From positions 1 to 44,591 of the forward strand of contig JAIBBI010000028.1 in the NCBI GenBank assembly GCA_019694755.1: a DNA stretch of 44,591 bases. Direction: 5' to 3'. This DNA is from Gemmataceae bacterium. Its GTDB lineage: Bacteria > Planctomycetota > Planctomycetia > Gemmatales > Gemmataceae. The translations under genes and the position numbers were made by a program. Below, in pieces: positions 7,921 to 15,399 of the stretch. Each line of letters opens with the position of its first letter. The first letter of the stretch is position 1. A model generated the notes under the pieces. That model saw nothing but the letters and a program-made list of their open reading frames with translations. It did not search any database and had not been told where the DNA came from.

Positions 7921-10198
7921 AGCCAGGCGCATTCAGCTTCGCGGCCGGGTGCAGGGCGTAGGGTTTCGGCCGTTCGTGTTTCGACTCGCTACCGGGCATG
8001 GCCTCGCGGGAGCCGTGTCCAACTCCGGTGACGGCGTCATCATCGAAGTTCAAGGGTCGAGTGAATCGATCGAGTCGTTTCTGATCGCGCTGCAATCGGA
8101 TTTTCCGCCGGGGGCGAGCATCGAGGCATGCAACAACGAGTTGATCCCGGTGCGGGCCGTCGCCGGATTCAACATCGAGCCAAGTCGCGACGCGGATGTT
8201 CGACACGCTCGTATCCCGGTCGACTCGGCCCCATGCGCAGCCTGTCGGGCGGAGGTCGCCGACTCGGCCGATCGTCGGTCCGGGTATCCGTTCAATGCCT
8301 GCTCGGACTGTGGGCCACGCTACAGCGTGATCGAGCGGTTGCCCTACGATCGGTCGGCCACTACGATGCGGCACTTTGCGTTGTGCCCGGCGTGCCGCGC
8401 GGAATACACGACGCCCTCGGATCGGCGGTTTCACGCTCAGGCGATCGCGTGCCCGGAATGCGGGCCTCGCGTCACCGTCCGCACGGCGTCGGCTTCGTCG
8501 CCATCGCTGGACTTGGCGGTCCAATTGCTGCTCGCCGGCAAGATCGTCGCGGTCAAAGGACTGGGCGGGTATCAGCTTTGGGTGCGGGCAGACAGCGAGT
8601 CGGCGGTCGCTGATTTACGGCGGCGAAAGCACAGGCCGACCAAGCCGTTCGCGGTGATGGTCGCCGATCTTGCCGTTGCGGAACAAATGGCCGTTCTGAC
8701 TGACCTGGAACGCGCTGCCTTGCGATCGCCGGCCAACCCGATTGTGCTCGTCCAGCGTCGGGCAGGTACGTGTCTCGCGTCCGCAGTCGCGCCGCTTTCG
8801 CCCCTGATCGGCCTCTTTCTGTCGTCGACGCCGATGACGGCAATCCTGCTGGCGAATCTCGGCACACCGGCCGTCGTGACAAGTGGGAACGCGACCGACG
8901 AGCCCCCGGCCATCTGCGAGCAGGACGCGCACGAGCGCCTGGCCGGCATCGCCGACGCATTCGCGGACCACGACCGCGACATTGTCCGCCGGCTGGACGA
9001 TTCGGTGGTCCGGGTGATGGCGGGCCGGGCCGTTTCACTGCGGGTCGGTCGGGGATACGCTCCACTTCCTTTGCCAATGCCCTGGCCGGGTAGGTCGCCG
9101 GCCATTCTCGCGGTCGGCGGCCACATGAAGTCTGCAATCGCTGTGTCGAACGGCGATCAGTGCGTCCTGTCGCAGCACCTCGGTGACCTCGACGATCCCC
9201 TGAGCCGGGCCGGCTTCGAGTCGACGGCCGTCGACCTGTCGACGTTGCTCGATTCTCGCCCGGAGATGATCGCGACAGACCGTCATCCGGATTACTTTCC
9301 GACACGATGGGCCTTGGGGCGAAGCCTGCCGGTCGAGGCCGTCCAACATCACCATGCGCACGCGGCCGCCGTGCAACTGGAACACGGAATCCTCGACCGC
9401 CCCGCGTTGGCCGTCACTTGGGACGGCACCGGCCTGGGCGACGACGGCACCCTGTGGGGCGGCGAGTTCCTGCTCACGTCGCCGACGGGTGCCTTTGAGC
9501 GGGTCGAGTCGCTCCGCCTGATCCCCCTGTTGGGAGGTGAGGCGGCCATTCGACAGCCGGCGCGGATCGCATTCGCAATGCTCCGCGAAGCGTTTGGCAG
9601 CGACTTTTCCCAGCAGGAACTTCTGTTGTCGCGGCTGGCGATCTTGCCACAGGAGGCGGACATGTGGTCCGCCGTGCTCGAGCGCGGAATTCAGGTTGTC
9701 ATGTCGTCGGCCGTGGGGCGGATGCTTGATGGCCTCGGGGCAATCGTGCTCGGGATTAACCGGGTCACCTTTGATGGCGAGATTCCGCTGCGGCTAGAGG
9801 GGGTCGCCCAGCCCGGCGAGCGACCGTACCCGTGGCTGCGGGAGCGAGAAAACGGGATGGTTCGCGTCGACTGGCGGAGTCTGGTCCGCGATGTGGTCGG
9901 TGATCTCGCGGGTGGTGTTGCGCAGAAGGTGATTGCCGGGCGGATACACTCAACTCTGGCGACATGGGTCGCGAGCGTGGCACGGGATCACCCGCGGCTA
10001 CCGCTCGTCCTGGCTGGCGGCTGCTTTCAAAATCGCTTGCTGACGGAACAGACCCGGGCGGCGGTGACCGGCTGCGTGTTTTCTCCGGCGACCATACCGC
10101 CGGGCGATGGTGGCTTGGCGGCCGGGCAGTGGGCTGTTGCGATGCAACGGCTCAGGAGCGGAAGTCATGTGTCTCGGAATTCCGGGCCTGCTTGTTGA
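7901..10198 (+). CDS. hypF: Carbamoyltransferase HypF
   Basis: 765 residues, normal for the family. It makes the thiocarboxamide on HypE from carbamoyl phosphate, the precursor of the active-site cyanide ligands. Domains in order: acylphosphatase-like (RGRVQGVGFRPFVFRLA, about 1-92); two zinc-finger units (Cys112, 115, 134, 137 and Cys162, 165, 184, 187); a YrdC-like domain (VKGLGGYQLW, about 205-390); and a Kae1/HypF C-terminal domain with QHHHAHAAAVQ, TWDGTGLGDDGTLWGGEF and LAGGCFQNRLL. The start codon lies inside the end of hypB (20-nt overlap), and the end overlaps hypC by 32 nt. Confidence 0.96.
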   Translation: MTASPVEARRIQLRGRVQGVGFRPFVFRLATGHGLAGAVSNSGDGVIIEVQGSSESIESFLIALQSDFPPGASIEACNNELIPVRAVAGFNIEPSRDADVRHARIPVDSAPCAACRAEVADSADRRSGYPFNACSDCGPRYSVIERLPYDRSATTMRHFALCPACRAEYTTPSDRRFHAQAIACPECGPRVTVRTASASSPSLDLAVQLLLAGKIVAVKGLGGYQLWVRADSESAVADLRRRKHRPTKPFAVMVADLAVAEQMAVLTDLERAALRSPANPIVLVQRRAGTCLASAVAPLSPLIGLFLSSTPMTAILLANLGTPAVVTSGNATDEPPAICEQDAHERLAGIADAFADHDRDIVRRLDDSVVRVMAGRAVSLRVGRGYAPLPLPMPWPGRSPAILAVGGHMKSAIAVSNGDQCVLSQHLGDLDDPLSRAGFESTAVDLSTLLDSRPEMIATDRHPDYFPTRWALGRSLPVEAVQHHHAHAAAVQLEHGILDRPALAVTWDGTGLGDDGTLWGGEFLLTSPTGAFERVESLRLIPLLGGEAAIRQPARIAFAMLREAFGSDFSQQELLLSRLAILPQEADMWSAVLERGIQVVMSSAVGRMLDGLGAIVLGINRVTFDGEIPLRLEGVAQPGERPYPWLRERENGMVRVDWRSLVRDVVGDLAGGVAQKVIAGRIHSTLATWVASVARDHPRLPLVLAGGCFQNRLLTEQTRAAVTGCVFSPATIPPGDGGLAAGQWAVAMQRLRSGSHVSRNSGPAC

Positions 10199-10412
10199 AG
10201 TTGACCCGCCGACGGAGTTCGCCACGGGTCTGGTCGAGTTCGCCGGCGTCCGGCGGCGGGTCAGCCTCGCCTGCGTGCCTGAGGCCGTGCCGGGTGACTA
10301 CGTTCTCATCCATGCGGGACTCGCTTTGAGCAGGATCGACGAGGAAGAAGCCGGGCGGGTATTCGAGATGATCCGGGCGCTGGATCCGGGGGCCCTCGAT
10401 GAAGTTCGTTGA
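10167..10412 (+). CDS. hypC: Hydrogenase maturation chaperone HypC
   Basis: 81 residues, a small chaperone that carries the Fe(CN)2CO group with HypD to the large subunit. The N-terminus MCLGIPG with the essential Cys2 fixes the start at ATG 10167, although the open frame extends 60 nt further upstream. AGGAG lies 8 nt before this ATG, inside hypF. The central beta-barrel pattern (GLVEFAGVRRRVSLACVPE, then GDYVLIHAGLALSRIDEEEA) is typical of HypC. It overlaps hypF by 32 nt and hypD by 14 nt. Confidence 0.95.
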   Translation: MCLGIPGLLVEVDPPTEFATGLVEFAGVRRRVSLACVPEAVPGDYVLIHAGLALSRIDEEEAGRVFEMIRALDPGALDEVR

Positions 10413-11508
10413 CGAGTACCGCGACGCGGAAGGTGCGCGTGCGCTGGCCGAGGGTATTCGCCGGGCGGTCACGCGTCCTTGGACCATCATGGAGGTGTGT
10501 GGCGGGCAGACGCATGCCATCATGAAATTCGGTATTGACCAGATGCTGCCGGGCGAGATCCGCGTGATCCACGGCCCGGGCTGTCCGGTCTGCGTGACCC
10601 CGCAGGAGTACATCGACTCGGCCATCGACCTTGCCTGTCGGCGCAAAGTCATGCTGTGTTCGTTCGGCGACATGCTCCGCGTGCCGGGAAGTGCCGGCAG
10701 CCTGTTGCAGGCACCCTCGCGAGGCGCGGACGTTCGCACTGTGTATTCACCGCTGGATGCCGTCGAAATTGCCGCGTTGAATCCTGCCCGCGAAGTCGTG
10801 TTTTTCGCCGTGGGCTTTGAAACGACCGCCCCGGTGACCGCACTGGCCGTCACGCAGGCACGAGCCCGAGGGTTAAACAACTTCTCCTTACTCGTGGCTC
10901 ATGTCACTGTGCCGGGGGCGTTGCGGGCATTGCTCGGAATGCCGGGCAACACCGTGCAGGGGATTCTGGCAGCGGGGCACGTCTGCACGGTGATGGGTTG
11001 GCACGAGTACGTCAGCCTGGCGGACGGGTTTCGTGTCCCGATCGTCGTGACCGGATTCGAGCCGGTCGATCTACTCGAGGGCATTCTTCGCACCGTCCGG
11101 CAACTGGAAGCGGGCCGGCACGTGGTTGAGAACCAGTATTCCCGAGCCGTCAGAGAGTTCGGAAATGAGTCCGCCCGCCGACTGATCGACTCCGTTTATC
11201 GGGTGGCCGACTGTTCGTGGCGTGGCCTGGGAATCATCCCGCAGGGCGGGTTACGGCTCCGACCCGAATGGTGCGACTATGACGCGGAAGTCAGATTCGG
11301 GCGGTGCGAGAATGGTCTGGAGCCGGAGTCCGAATGCCGGGCGGGTGATGTCTTGCGCGGGCTAATCCGCCCCGACCAATGTCCGGCCTTCGGTACGCGC
11401 TGTCACCCCGAGAACCCACTGGGCGCACCCATGGTATCATCCGAAGGGGCGTGCGCCGCTTATTGGAAGTACGGTCGGCGATCCGACCTTGGTAGTCCCG
11501 CGTCATGA
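10399..11508 (+). CDS. hypD: Hydrogenase maturation Fe-S protein HypD
   Basis: 369 residues, the scaffold on which the Fe(CN)2CO unit is assembled. Conserved family motifs are all present: MEVCGGQTH (31-39, Cys34), HGPGCPVCVTP (58-68, Cys62 and Cys65), VGFETTAP, GHVCTVMG, GFEPVDLLEGI, the Fe-S binding C-terminal part (WRGLGIIPQGGLRL, CPAFGTRCHPENPLGAPM) and SEGACAAYWKYGR. Cys62 and Cys65 correspond to the redox-active pair of the family. It is coupled to hypC upstream and to hypE downstream (4-nt overlap). Confidence 0.96.
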   Translation: MKFVDEYRDAEGARALAEGIRRAVTRPWTIMEVCGGQTHAIMKFGIDQMLPGEIRVIHGPGCPVCVTPQEYIDSAIDLACRRKVMLCSFGDMLRVPGSAGSLLQAPSRGADVRTVYSPLDAVEIAALNPAREVVFFAVGFETTAPVTALAVTQARARGLNNFSLLVAHVTVPGALRALLGMPGNTVQGILAAGHVCTVMGWHEYVSLADGFRVPIVVTGFEPVDLLEGILRTVRQLEAGRHVVENQYSRAVREFGNESARRLIDSVYRVADCSWRGLGIIPQGGLRLRPEWCDYDAEVRFGRCENGLEPESECRAGDVLRGLIRPDQCPAFGTRCHPENPLGAPMVSSEGACAAYWKYGRRSDLGSPAS

Positions 11509-12551
11509 GCCAGTTGCCGATCGAATGCCCGGTAGAGTACGCGAATTCGGATGTCGTCCTGCTCGCGCACGGTGAAGGAGCACGTGCGACGCGACGCCTG
11601 ATTCAGTCGGTTATTCTTCCGTATTTCGCGAACGACAGGATTGCGCCCCTCGGCGACTCGGCCGTGCTGCCGTCGGTGGATGGCCGACTGGCCATAACGA
11701 CGGACGGCTTTGTCGTGACACCTCTGAACTTCCCGGGCGGCGACATCGGACGGCTGGCGGTCTGCGGCACGGTCAATGATCTCGTCGTCGCGGGCGCGGA
11801 TCCGCTTTACCTCACGCTGGGGCTGATCCTGGAAGAAGGGCTGCCGCTGGCGACTCTACACTGCATTCTTGCTTCGGTCCGCGATGCGGCCCGGGAGGCC
11901 GACGTGTTGGTCGTCGCCGGCGACACCAAGGTCGTCCCGCGAGGCGCCGCCGACGGCGCGTTCATCACCTCGGCCGGTATCGGGCGCATCAGGACCGACC
12001 TCGATCTGAGTCCGGACAATGTGCGGCCCGGCGATGCCGTGATTGTCTCGGGAACGCTGGGCGATCACGGGATCACGGTGTTGGCCGAGCGCGAGGGGTT
12101 CCAGTTCCAGGGGGCGTTGCAGTCCGACTGTGGCAGCATTCGTCCGATCGTCCTTCGGATGATCGAGGCCGGCGTGTCGCCACGATGGATGCGCGACCCG
12201 ACTCGGGGTGGTCTCGCGTCCGTGCTGCACGAACTGGCTGAGACGGCCCGGCTCACATTGGAAGTGGACGAGTCCGCTTTGCCCGTCTCGCCTGTCGTGC
12301 GAGGCGCATGCGAGTTGCTCGGGCTCGACCCGATCTACGTCGCTAACGAAGGAAAACTCGTCGCCCTGGTCCCGGGCGAACAGGCGGACGCTACCGTGGC
12401 CGCGATGCGGCGGGACGCTCTGGGCCGCGAAGCCAGAGTCGTGGGTCGAGTGATGGCGCGGGGAACGCCGGGCGTCATCATGCGTACCGCTCTGGGAAGT
12501 CGCCGGGTGCTGGATGAGCCCCAAGGCTCGCCCCTGCCGCGAATCTGTTGA
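11505..12551 (+). CDS. hypE: Carbamoyl-dehydratase HypE
   Basis: 348 residues, an ATP-dependent enzyme of the PurM/ThiL fold. It dehydrates its own C-terminal thiocarboxamide to thiocyanate, the cyanide donor. The C-terminus is PRIC, the universally required ending; Cys348 is the carbamoylated residue. The ATP-binding pattern LGDSAVLPSVDGRLAITTDGFVV and the motif DPTRGGLASVLHELAE support it. The start ATG 11505 lies in the 4-nt overlap with the hypD stop. The hydrogenase protease gene follows. Confidence 0.96.
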   Translation: MSQLPIECPVEYANSDVVLLAHGEGARATRRLIQSVILPYFANDRIAPLGDSAVLPSVDGRLAITTDGFVVTPLNFPGGDIGRLAVCGTVNDLVVAGADPLYLTLGLILEEGLPLATLHCILASVRDAAREADVLVVAGDTKVVPRGAADGAFITSAGIGRIRTDLDLSPDNVRPGDAVIVSGTLGDHGITVLAEREGFQFQGALQSDCGSIRPIVLRMIEAGVSPRWMRDPTRGGLASVLHELAETARLTLEVDESALPVSPVVRGACELLGLDPIYVANEGKLVALVPGEQADATVAAMRRDALGREARVVGRVMARGTPGVIMRTALGSRRVLDEPQGSPLPRIC

Positions 12552-12559
12552 GGCTCACC

Positions 12560-13048
12560 GTGAATCCAGTCAGGTGGCTCATCGTTGGAATTGGCAACGA
12601 ATCGCGGGGCGACGATGGCGTCGGCAAGGCGGTGTGCGAACAACTGCGCGCGAAGGCGATTGCCGCACTCGAAACGTTGACTGTACACCAGTTAACGCCC
12701 GAACTCGCGGAGCCGATCTCCCGCGCGGCCGGCGTGATCTTTGTCGATGCCGACATATCTTCAACGGATTTCGCGTCGATTCGCCCGGTCGGCCCGGAAT
12801 CGCCCCGGTCCGGAATGACACATGCCGTGTCGCCAGAATCGGTGATCATGCTGGTGAAGACGGCGTTCGGCCGGAGTCCGCCGGCCTGGCTTCTGTCGAT
12901 CCCGATCGATGACATCGCGATTCACGTTGGCCTGAGTCTCCGGGCTCGAGCGGGGGTCGATCAGGCCGTTGCAATTATCCTCGGAGTCTTGATGGCGGGT
13001 GCTGTTACAAGTGAGACACGAGACGGCGAAGAACGTCTTTCATGCTGA
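12560..13048 (+). CDS. hoxW: [NiFe]-hydrogenase maturation endopeptidase (HoxW/HycI type)
   Basis: 162 residues from GTG 12560. A TTG at 12548, overlapping the hypE stop, is an alternative; GAGG before the GTG decides for the later start. The family removes the C-terminal tail of the nickel-loaded large subunit. Nickel-sensing residues are visible: the acidic pair in GIGNESRGDDGVG, Asp in VIFVDADI, and His in MTHAVSPES, equivalent to the Glu/Asp/His ligands known in HybD. The substrate should be the 25-residue tail of HoxH from the same operon. Its last 44 nt overlap, tail to tail, the end of the CBS-domain gene on the other strand, so transcription of the two converges. Assignment to HoxW rather than another HycI/HyaD-type protease rests on operon context. 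Confidence 0.85.
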   Translation: MNPVRWLIVGIGNESRGDDGVGKAVCEQLRAKAIAALETLTVHQLTPELAEPISRAAGVIFVDADISSTDFASIRPVGPESPRSGMTHAVSPESVIMLVKTAFGRSPPAWLLSIPIDDIAIHVGLSLRARAGVDQAVAIILGVLMAGAVTSETRDGEERLSC

Positions 13049-13490
13049 CGACGCCGATCAACCGTCCGTCGGTGTCGCGAACGAACACGCGATGGACGTT
13101 CAGGTCGAGCATCTTTCGAACGCAATCTTTCAGTGAATCGGTCCGGGCTACAGCGAACACTCCCGGAGTCATGATCGATTCGACGGCCGGCGCGTCGGGC
13201 TCAGGCGTCACGCTGCGCTCGGGGCGGGGTCGGCCCCCGGTGCCGACCCTCGCCTCCGAGGCCCCAGCCGCGTCGATCCGACGCGACTGATCCCGCTCAA
13301 ACTGAACGATGTCGAATTGGCTCACGGTCCCGACAAGTCGGCCGGCAGCGTCGATGACCGGGAGCGCACTCACACCCTGAGCCGCCATGATGCTGATCGC
13401 GTCTGAAACCGCGGCCGTGGCCACCACCGCAAGCGGGTTGGAGGTCATGATGTCACCGGCAGACAGACCAGCGGCCGCGGAAATAGACAT
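13005..13490 (-). CDS. Double CBS-domain protein
   Basis: 161 residues: two CBS domains (about 14-66 and 105-160) joined by a Pro/Arg-rich linker (about 70-100). The first holds MTSNPLAVVATAAV and SALPVIDAAGRLVGTVSQFD; the second MTPGVFAVARTDSLKD and HRVFVRDTDGRLIGVVSMKD. Such pairs form a Bateman module that binds adenine nucleotides. There is no effector domain, so it probably senses energy state for a partner. The frame extends to ATG 13523, but ATG 13490 has GGAG at 7-nt spacing and a more normal N-terminus. It lies 41 nt downstream of hsp20 and is probably co-transcribed from the sigma-54 promoter. Confidence 0.85.
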   Translation of the reverse strand: MSISAAAGLSAGDIMTSNPLAVVATAAVSDAISIMAAQGVSALPVIDAAGRLVGTVSQFDIVQFERDQSRRIDAAGASEARVGTGGRPRPERSVTPEPDAPAVESIMTPGVFAVARTDSLKDCVRKMLDLNVHRVFVRDTDGRLIGVVSMKDVLRRLVSHL

Positions 13491-13531
13491 GGTGACTCCA
13501 GTCGTTTTCGAGAAACAAATCAAATGCGCCG

Positions 13532-13981
13532 TCAGGACTTTTCACTGACCTGGACTTTTGTCGCTGTAGCCCCCGATTTCTTCGGTATGGCAATCATGAA
13601 GACGCCCTTATCGCAGGTCGCTTTGATTTTCTGGACGTCCGCTTCCGCGGGAAGCGGGATGGATCGGTAAAACTGACCGAAGAATCGCTCGGATCGGTGA
13701 TACTGCTTTTGCTTGTCGTCGTGCTGTTCTTTCTTTTCGCCGCGAATGACGAGATTTATGTTGTCGATTGTAATGTCGACATCCTGTACGGCGACGCCCG
13801 GGAGTTCGGCCTTCACTGTCATGGATTCCGGCGTTTCCTCGACATCGACGTGGGGCGACCATTTCTGGAATGCCGACTCAAATGTGCTAGTTCCGACCAT
13901 TCGCTGCAACGCCTGATCCATTTCGCCGCGGAGAGCCTCAAAGAAGCTCGGGAATTGTCGGAACGGTGTGATCTGGGACAT
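13532..13981 (-). CDS. Small heat-shock protein, Hsp20/alpha-crystallin family
   Basis: 149 residues, an ATP-independent holdase chaperone. The alpha-crystallin domain runs from about residue 44 (HVDVEETPESMTVKAELPGV) to about 137, with FFGQFYRSIPLP and the end GVFMIAIPKK. The first 40 residues are the variable N-terminal arm. The ribosome-binding site is very strong: AAGGAGGTG at 13997-13989, 7 nt before the start. A perfect sigma-54 promoter lies 38 bp upstream of the start codon. The CBS-domain gene follows in the same direction. The family assignment is secure. Confidence 0.95.
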   Translation of the reverse strand: MSQITPFRQFPSFFEALRGEMDQALQRMVGTSTFESAFQKWSPHVDVEETPESMTVKAELPGVAVQDVDITIDNINLVIRGEKKEQHDDKQKQYHRSERFFGQFYRSIPLPAEADVQKIKATCDKGVFMIAIPKKSGATATKVQVSEKS

Positions 13982-14018
13982 ATCGGGACACCTCCTTGAA
14001 CGCGTGGCATGATAGACC

Positions 14019-14034
14019 GCAACTAGTGTGCCAA
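14019..14034 (-). promoter_or_regulatory. Sigma-54 (-24/-12) promoter for hsp20
   Basis: The minus strand reads TTGGCAC-ACTAG-TTGC, an exact match to the core TGGCAC-N5-TTGC. The GG and GC pairs have the required spacing. Initiation near 14007 would give a leader of about 25 nt that just includes the strong Shine-Dalgarno at 13997-13989. Site, leader and ribosome-binding site fit each other well. A sigma-54 promoter for hsp20 implies activation by an enhancer-binding protein rather than a sigma-32 or CIRCE type of control. Confidence 0.8.
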
Positions 14035-14206
14035 TTGCCGTGTAACGAAGACCGCCAGTGGAGGCAGTCAGAAATACACCGTGTGAGACTCAGGGGAAAT
14101 CAGGAATGGAAAGAGAATGACCACAGTATCAACGGATTTTCCACCTGATGGCTCATGCGCTTCCACTGATCGGACAGTACAATCTGCAGCAAGACGGGAG
14201 ATTGAA

Positions 14207-14944
14207 ATGCAAAATAGGCACTGGGTTTCTTGTTTCGCAGTTTTTTCCATCGTAGCCCTCTCTGTCTCCGGCATGACGCCGCCGACCCGATGCGTGCAAG
14301 ACAAGAGCGTAAGGCCAGGCATAAATGATCCGTTCCGCGACCCGGACGTGAAAGAGTGGGTGACCCGATTCGAAGGCGAGAGCCGGGAGACTTACGACAA
14401 ACGAAAGGAGATCGTGAAGGCGTGCGGCCTCAAGGCCGGGATGGCCGTGGCCGATGTCGGGGCCGGCACAGGCCTGTTCACCCGCCTGTTCGCGCAGGAG
14501 GTGGGCCGCGACGGCACGGTGTATGCCGTGGAGATCTCGCAGAAGTTCCTCGACCACATCGCCCAGTCGGCGAAAGCAATGGGAGTCACCAACGTCCGGA
14601 CCGTGCTGGGCAAGGACCTGTCCGTCGAATTGCCGGCTAACTCGGTCGACCTCGTGTTCATCTGTGATACTTACCACCACTTCGAATATCCCCACCGCAT
14701 GATGACCTCGATACACAAAGCGCTTAAGCCGGGCGGTCGGGTCGTCGTTGTCGACTTCATCCGGATCGCGGGCCAGAGTTCGGATTGGGTGATGAATCAC
14801 GTGCGGGCCGGCCAGGACGTCGTCGAGCGGGAAGTTGCCGAATGTGGATTCAAGAAAACCGGCGAGAAGGCCGGGATTCTGAAAGACAACTACATCGTTG
14901 TGTTTGAGAAGAAAGACCAGATGCCGGCCGCTGGCGGGAAATAG
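14207..14944 (+). CDS. Class I SAM-dependent methyltransferase with signal peptide
   Basis: 245 residues from ATG 14207. Earlier in-frame ATGs from 14117 exist, but GGGAG stands 8 nt before 14207, and starting there gives a signal peptide (MQNRHW, then the hydrophobic stretch VSCFAVFSIVALSVSG). The mature part is a Rossmann methyltransferase: motif I VADVGAGTGLFT (81-92), VYAVEIS (motif II), VDLVFICDTYHHF (post-II/motif IV region) and ALKPGGRVVVVDF (motif III region). The family methylates unknown substrates; export would put it where SAM is normally not available. It ends 3 nt from the end of crcB on the other strand. The upstream stretch 13982-14206 holds the hsp20 promoter; I found no clear promoter for this gene. 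Confidence 0.8.
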   Translation: MQNRHWVSCFAVFSIVALSVSGMTPPTRCVQDKSVRPGINDPFRDPDVKEWVTRFEGESRETYDKRKEIVKACGLKAGMAVADVGAGTGLFTRLFAQEVGRDGTVYAVEISQKFLDHIAQSAKAMGVTNVRTVLGKDLSVELPANSVDLVFICDTYHHFEYPHRMMTSIHKALKPGGRVVVVDFIRIAGQSSDWVMNHVRAGQDVVEREVAECGFKKTGEKAGILKDNYIVVFEKKDQMPAAGGK

Positions 14945-14947
14945 CCG

Positions 14948-15358
14948 CTAGGCGTGTCCCGTGCCGGCGAGCAGGACGCCGACCCGAACGGCTAGCAATC
15001 CGAGAAAGACGCTGCCCGCGAGGTAGGCAGCGCCAAGGATGCCGGATCCGTCTTTGAGGAGCAGGTAGGACTCGAATTCGTACGTGGAAAAGGTCGTGTA
15101 GGCTCCCGTGAATCCGACGGCGAGGGCCAGCCTCAGATCCTGTGCCTGAATCCACGAGTTTGCTGGGCCGGACAGCCTGTTGCCGATCAGAGTCATCAGC
15201 CAGCCGAGAAACATGCTTCCCGAAACGTTGATGAACAGTGTACCCCACGGGAATGCCGTGCCGCACCATCGGCCCATCACGACGGTGACAATCCACCGGG
15301 TCAGCCCGCCGACCGCGGACCCCGCCGCCACGAGCAGACACTGAAACAGGATTGTCAT
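14948..15358 (-). CDS. crcB: Fluoride channel CrcB/FluC
   Basis: 136 residues with four hydrophobic segments, a dual-topology fluoride-specific channel of the inner membrane. Family signatures are GGLTRW near the start, GTLFINVSGSMFLGW (the conserved Asn/Ser region) and GFTGAYTTFSTYEFE (Phe-box and central sodium-site region). The open frame continues upstream to 15403, but ATG 15358 has GGGAG at normal spacing and a typical N-terminus (MTILFQCLLVAAGSAVGG). It is the last gene of the leftward operon, 41 nt after the permease. I saw no fluoride riboswitch in front of it. Confidence 0.92.
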   Translation of the reverse strand: MTILFQCLLVAAGSAVGGLTRWIVTVVMGRWCGTAFPWGTLFINVSGSMFLGWLMTLIGNRLSGPANSWIQAQDLRLALAVGFTGAYTTFSTYEFESYLLLKDGSGILGAAYLAGSVFLGLLAVRVGVLLAGTGHA

Positions 15359-15399
15359 GTCCCGATCTCCCGAGTGGTATCGACCGTCGACCGGCCAAG

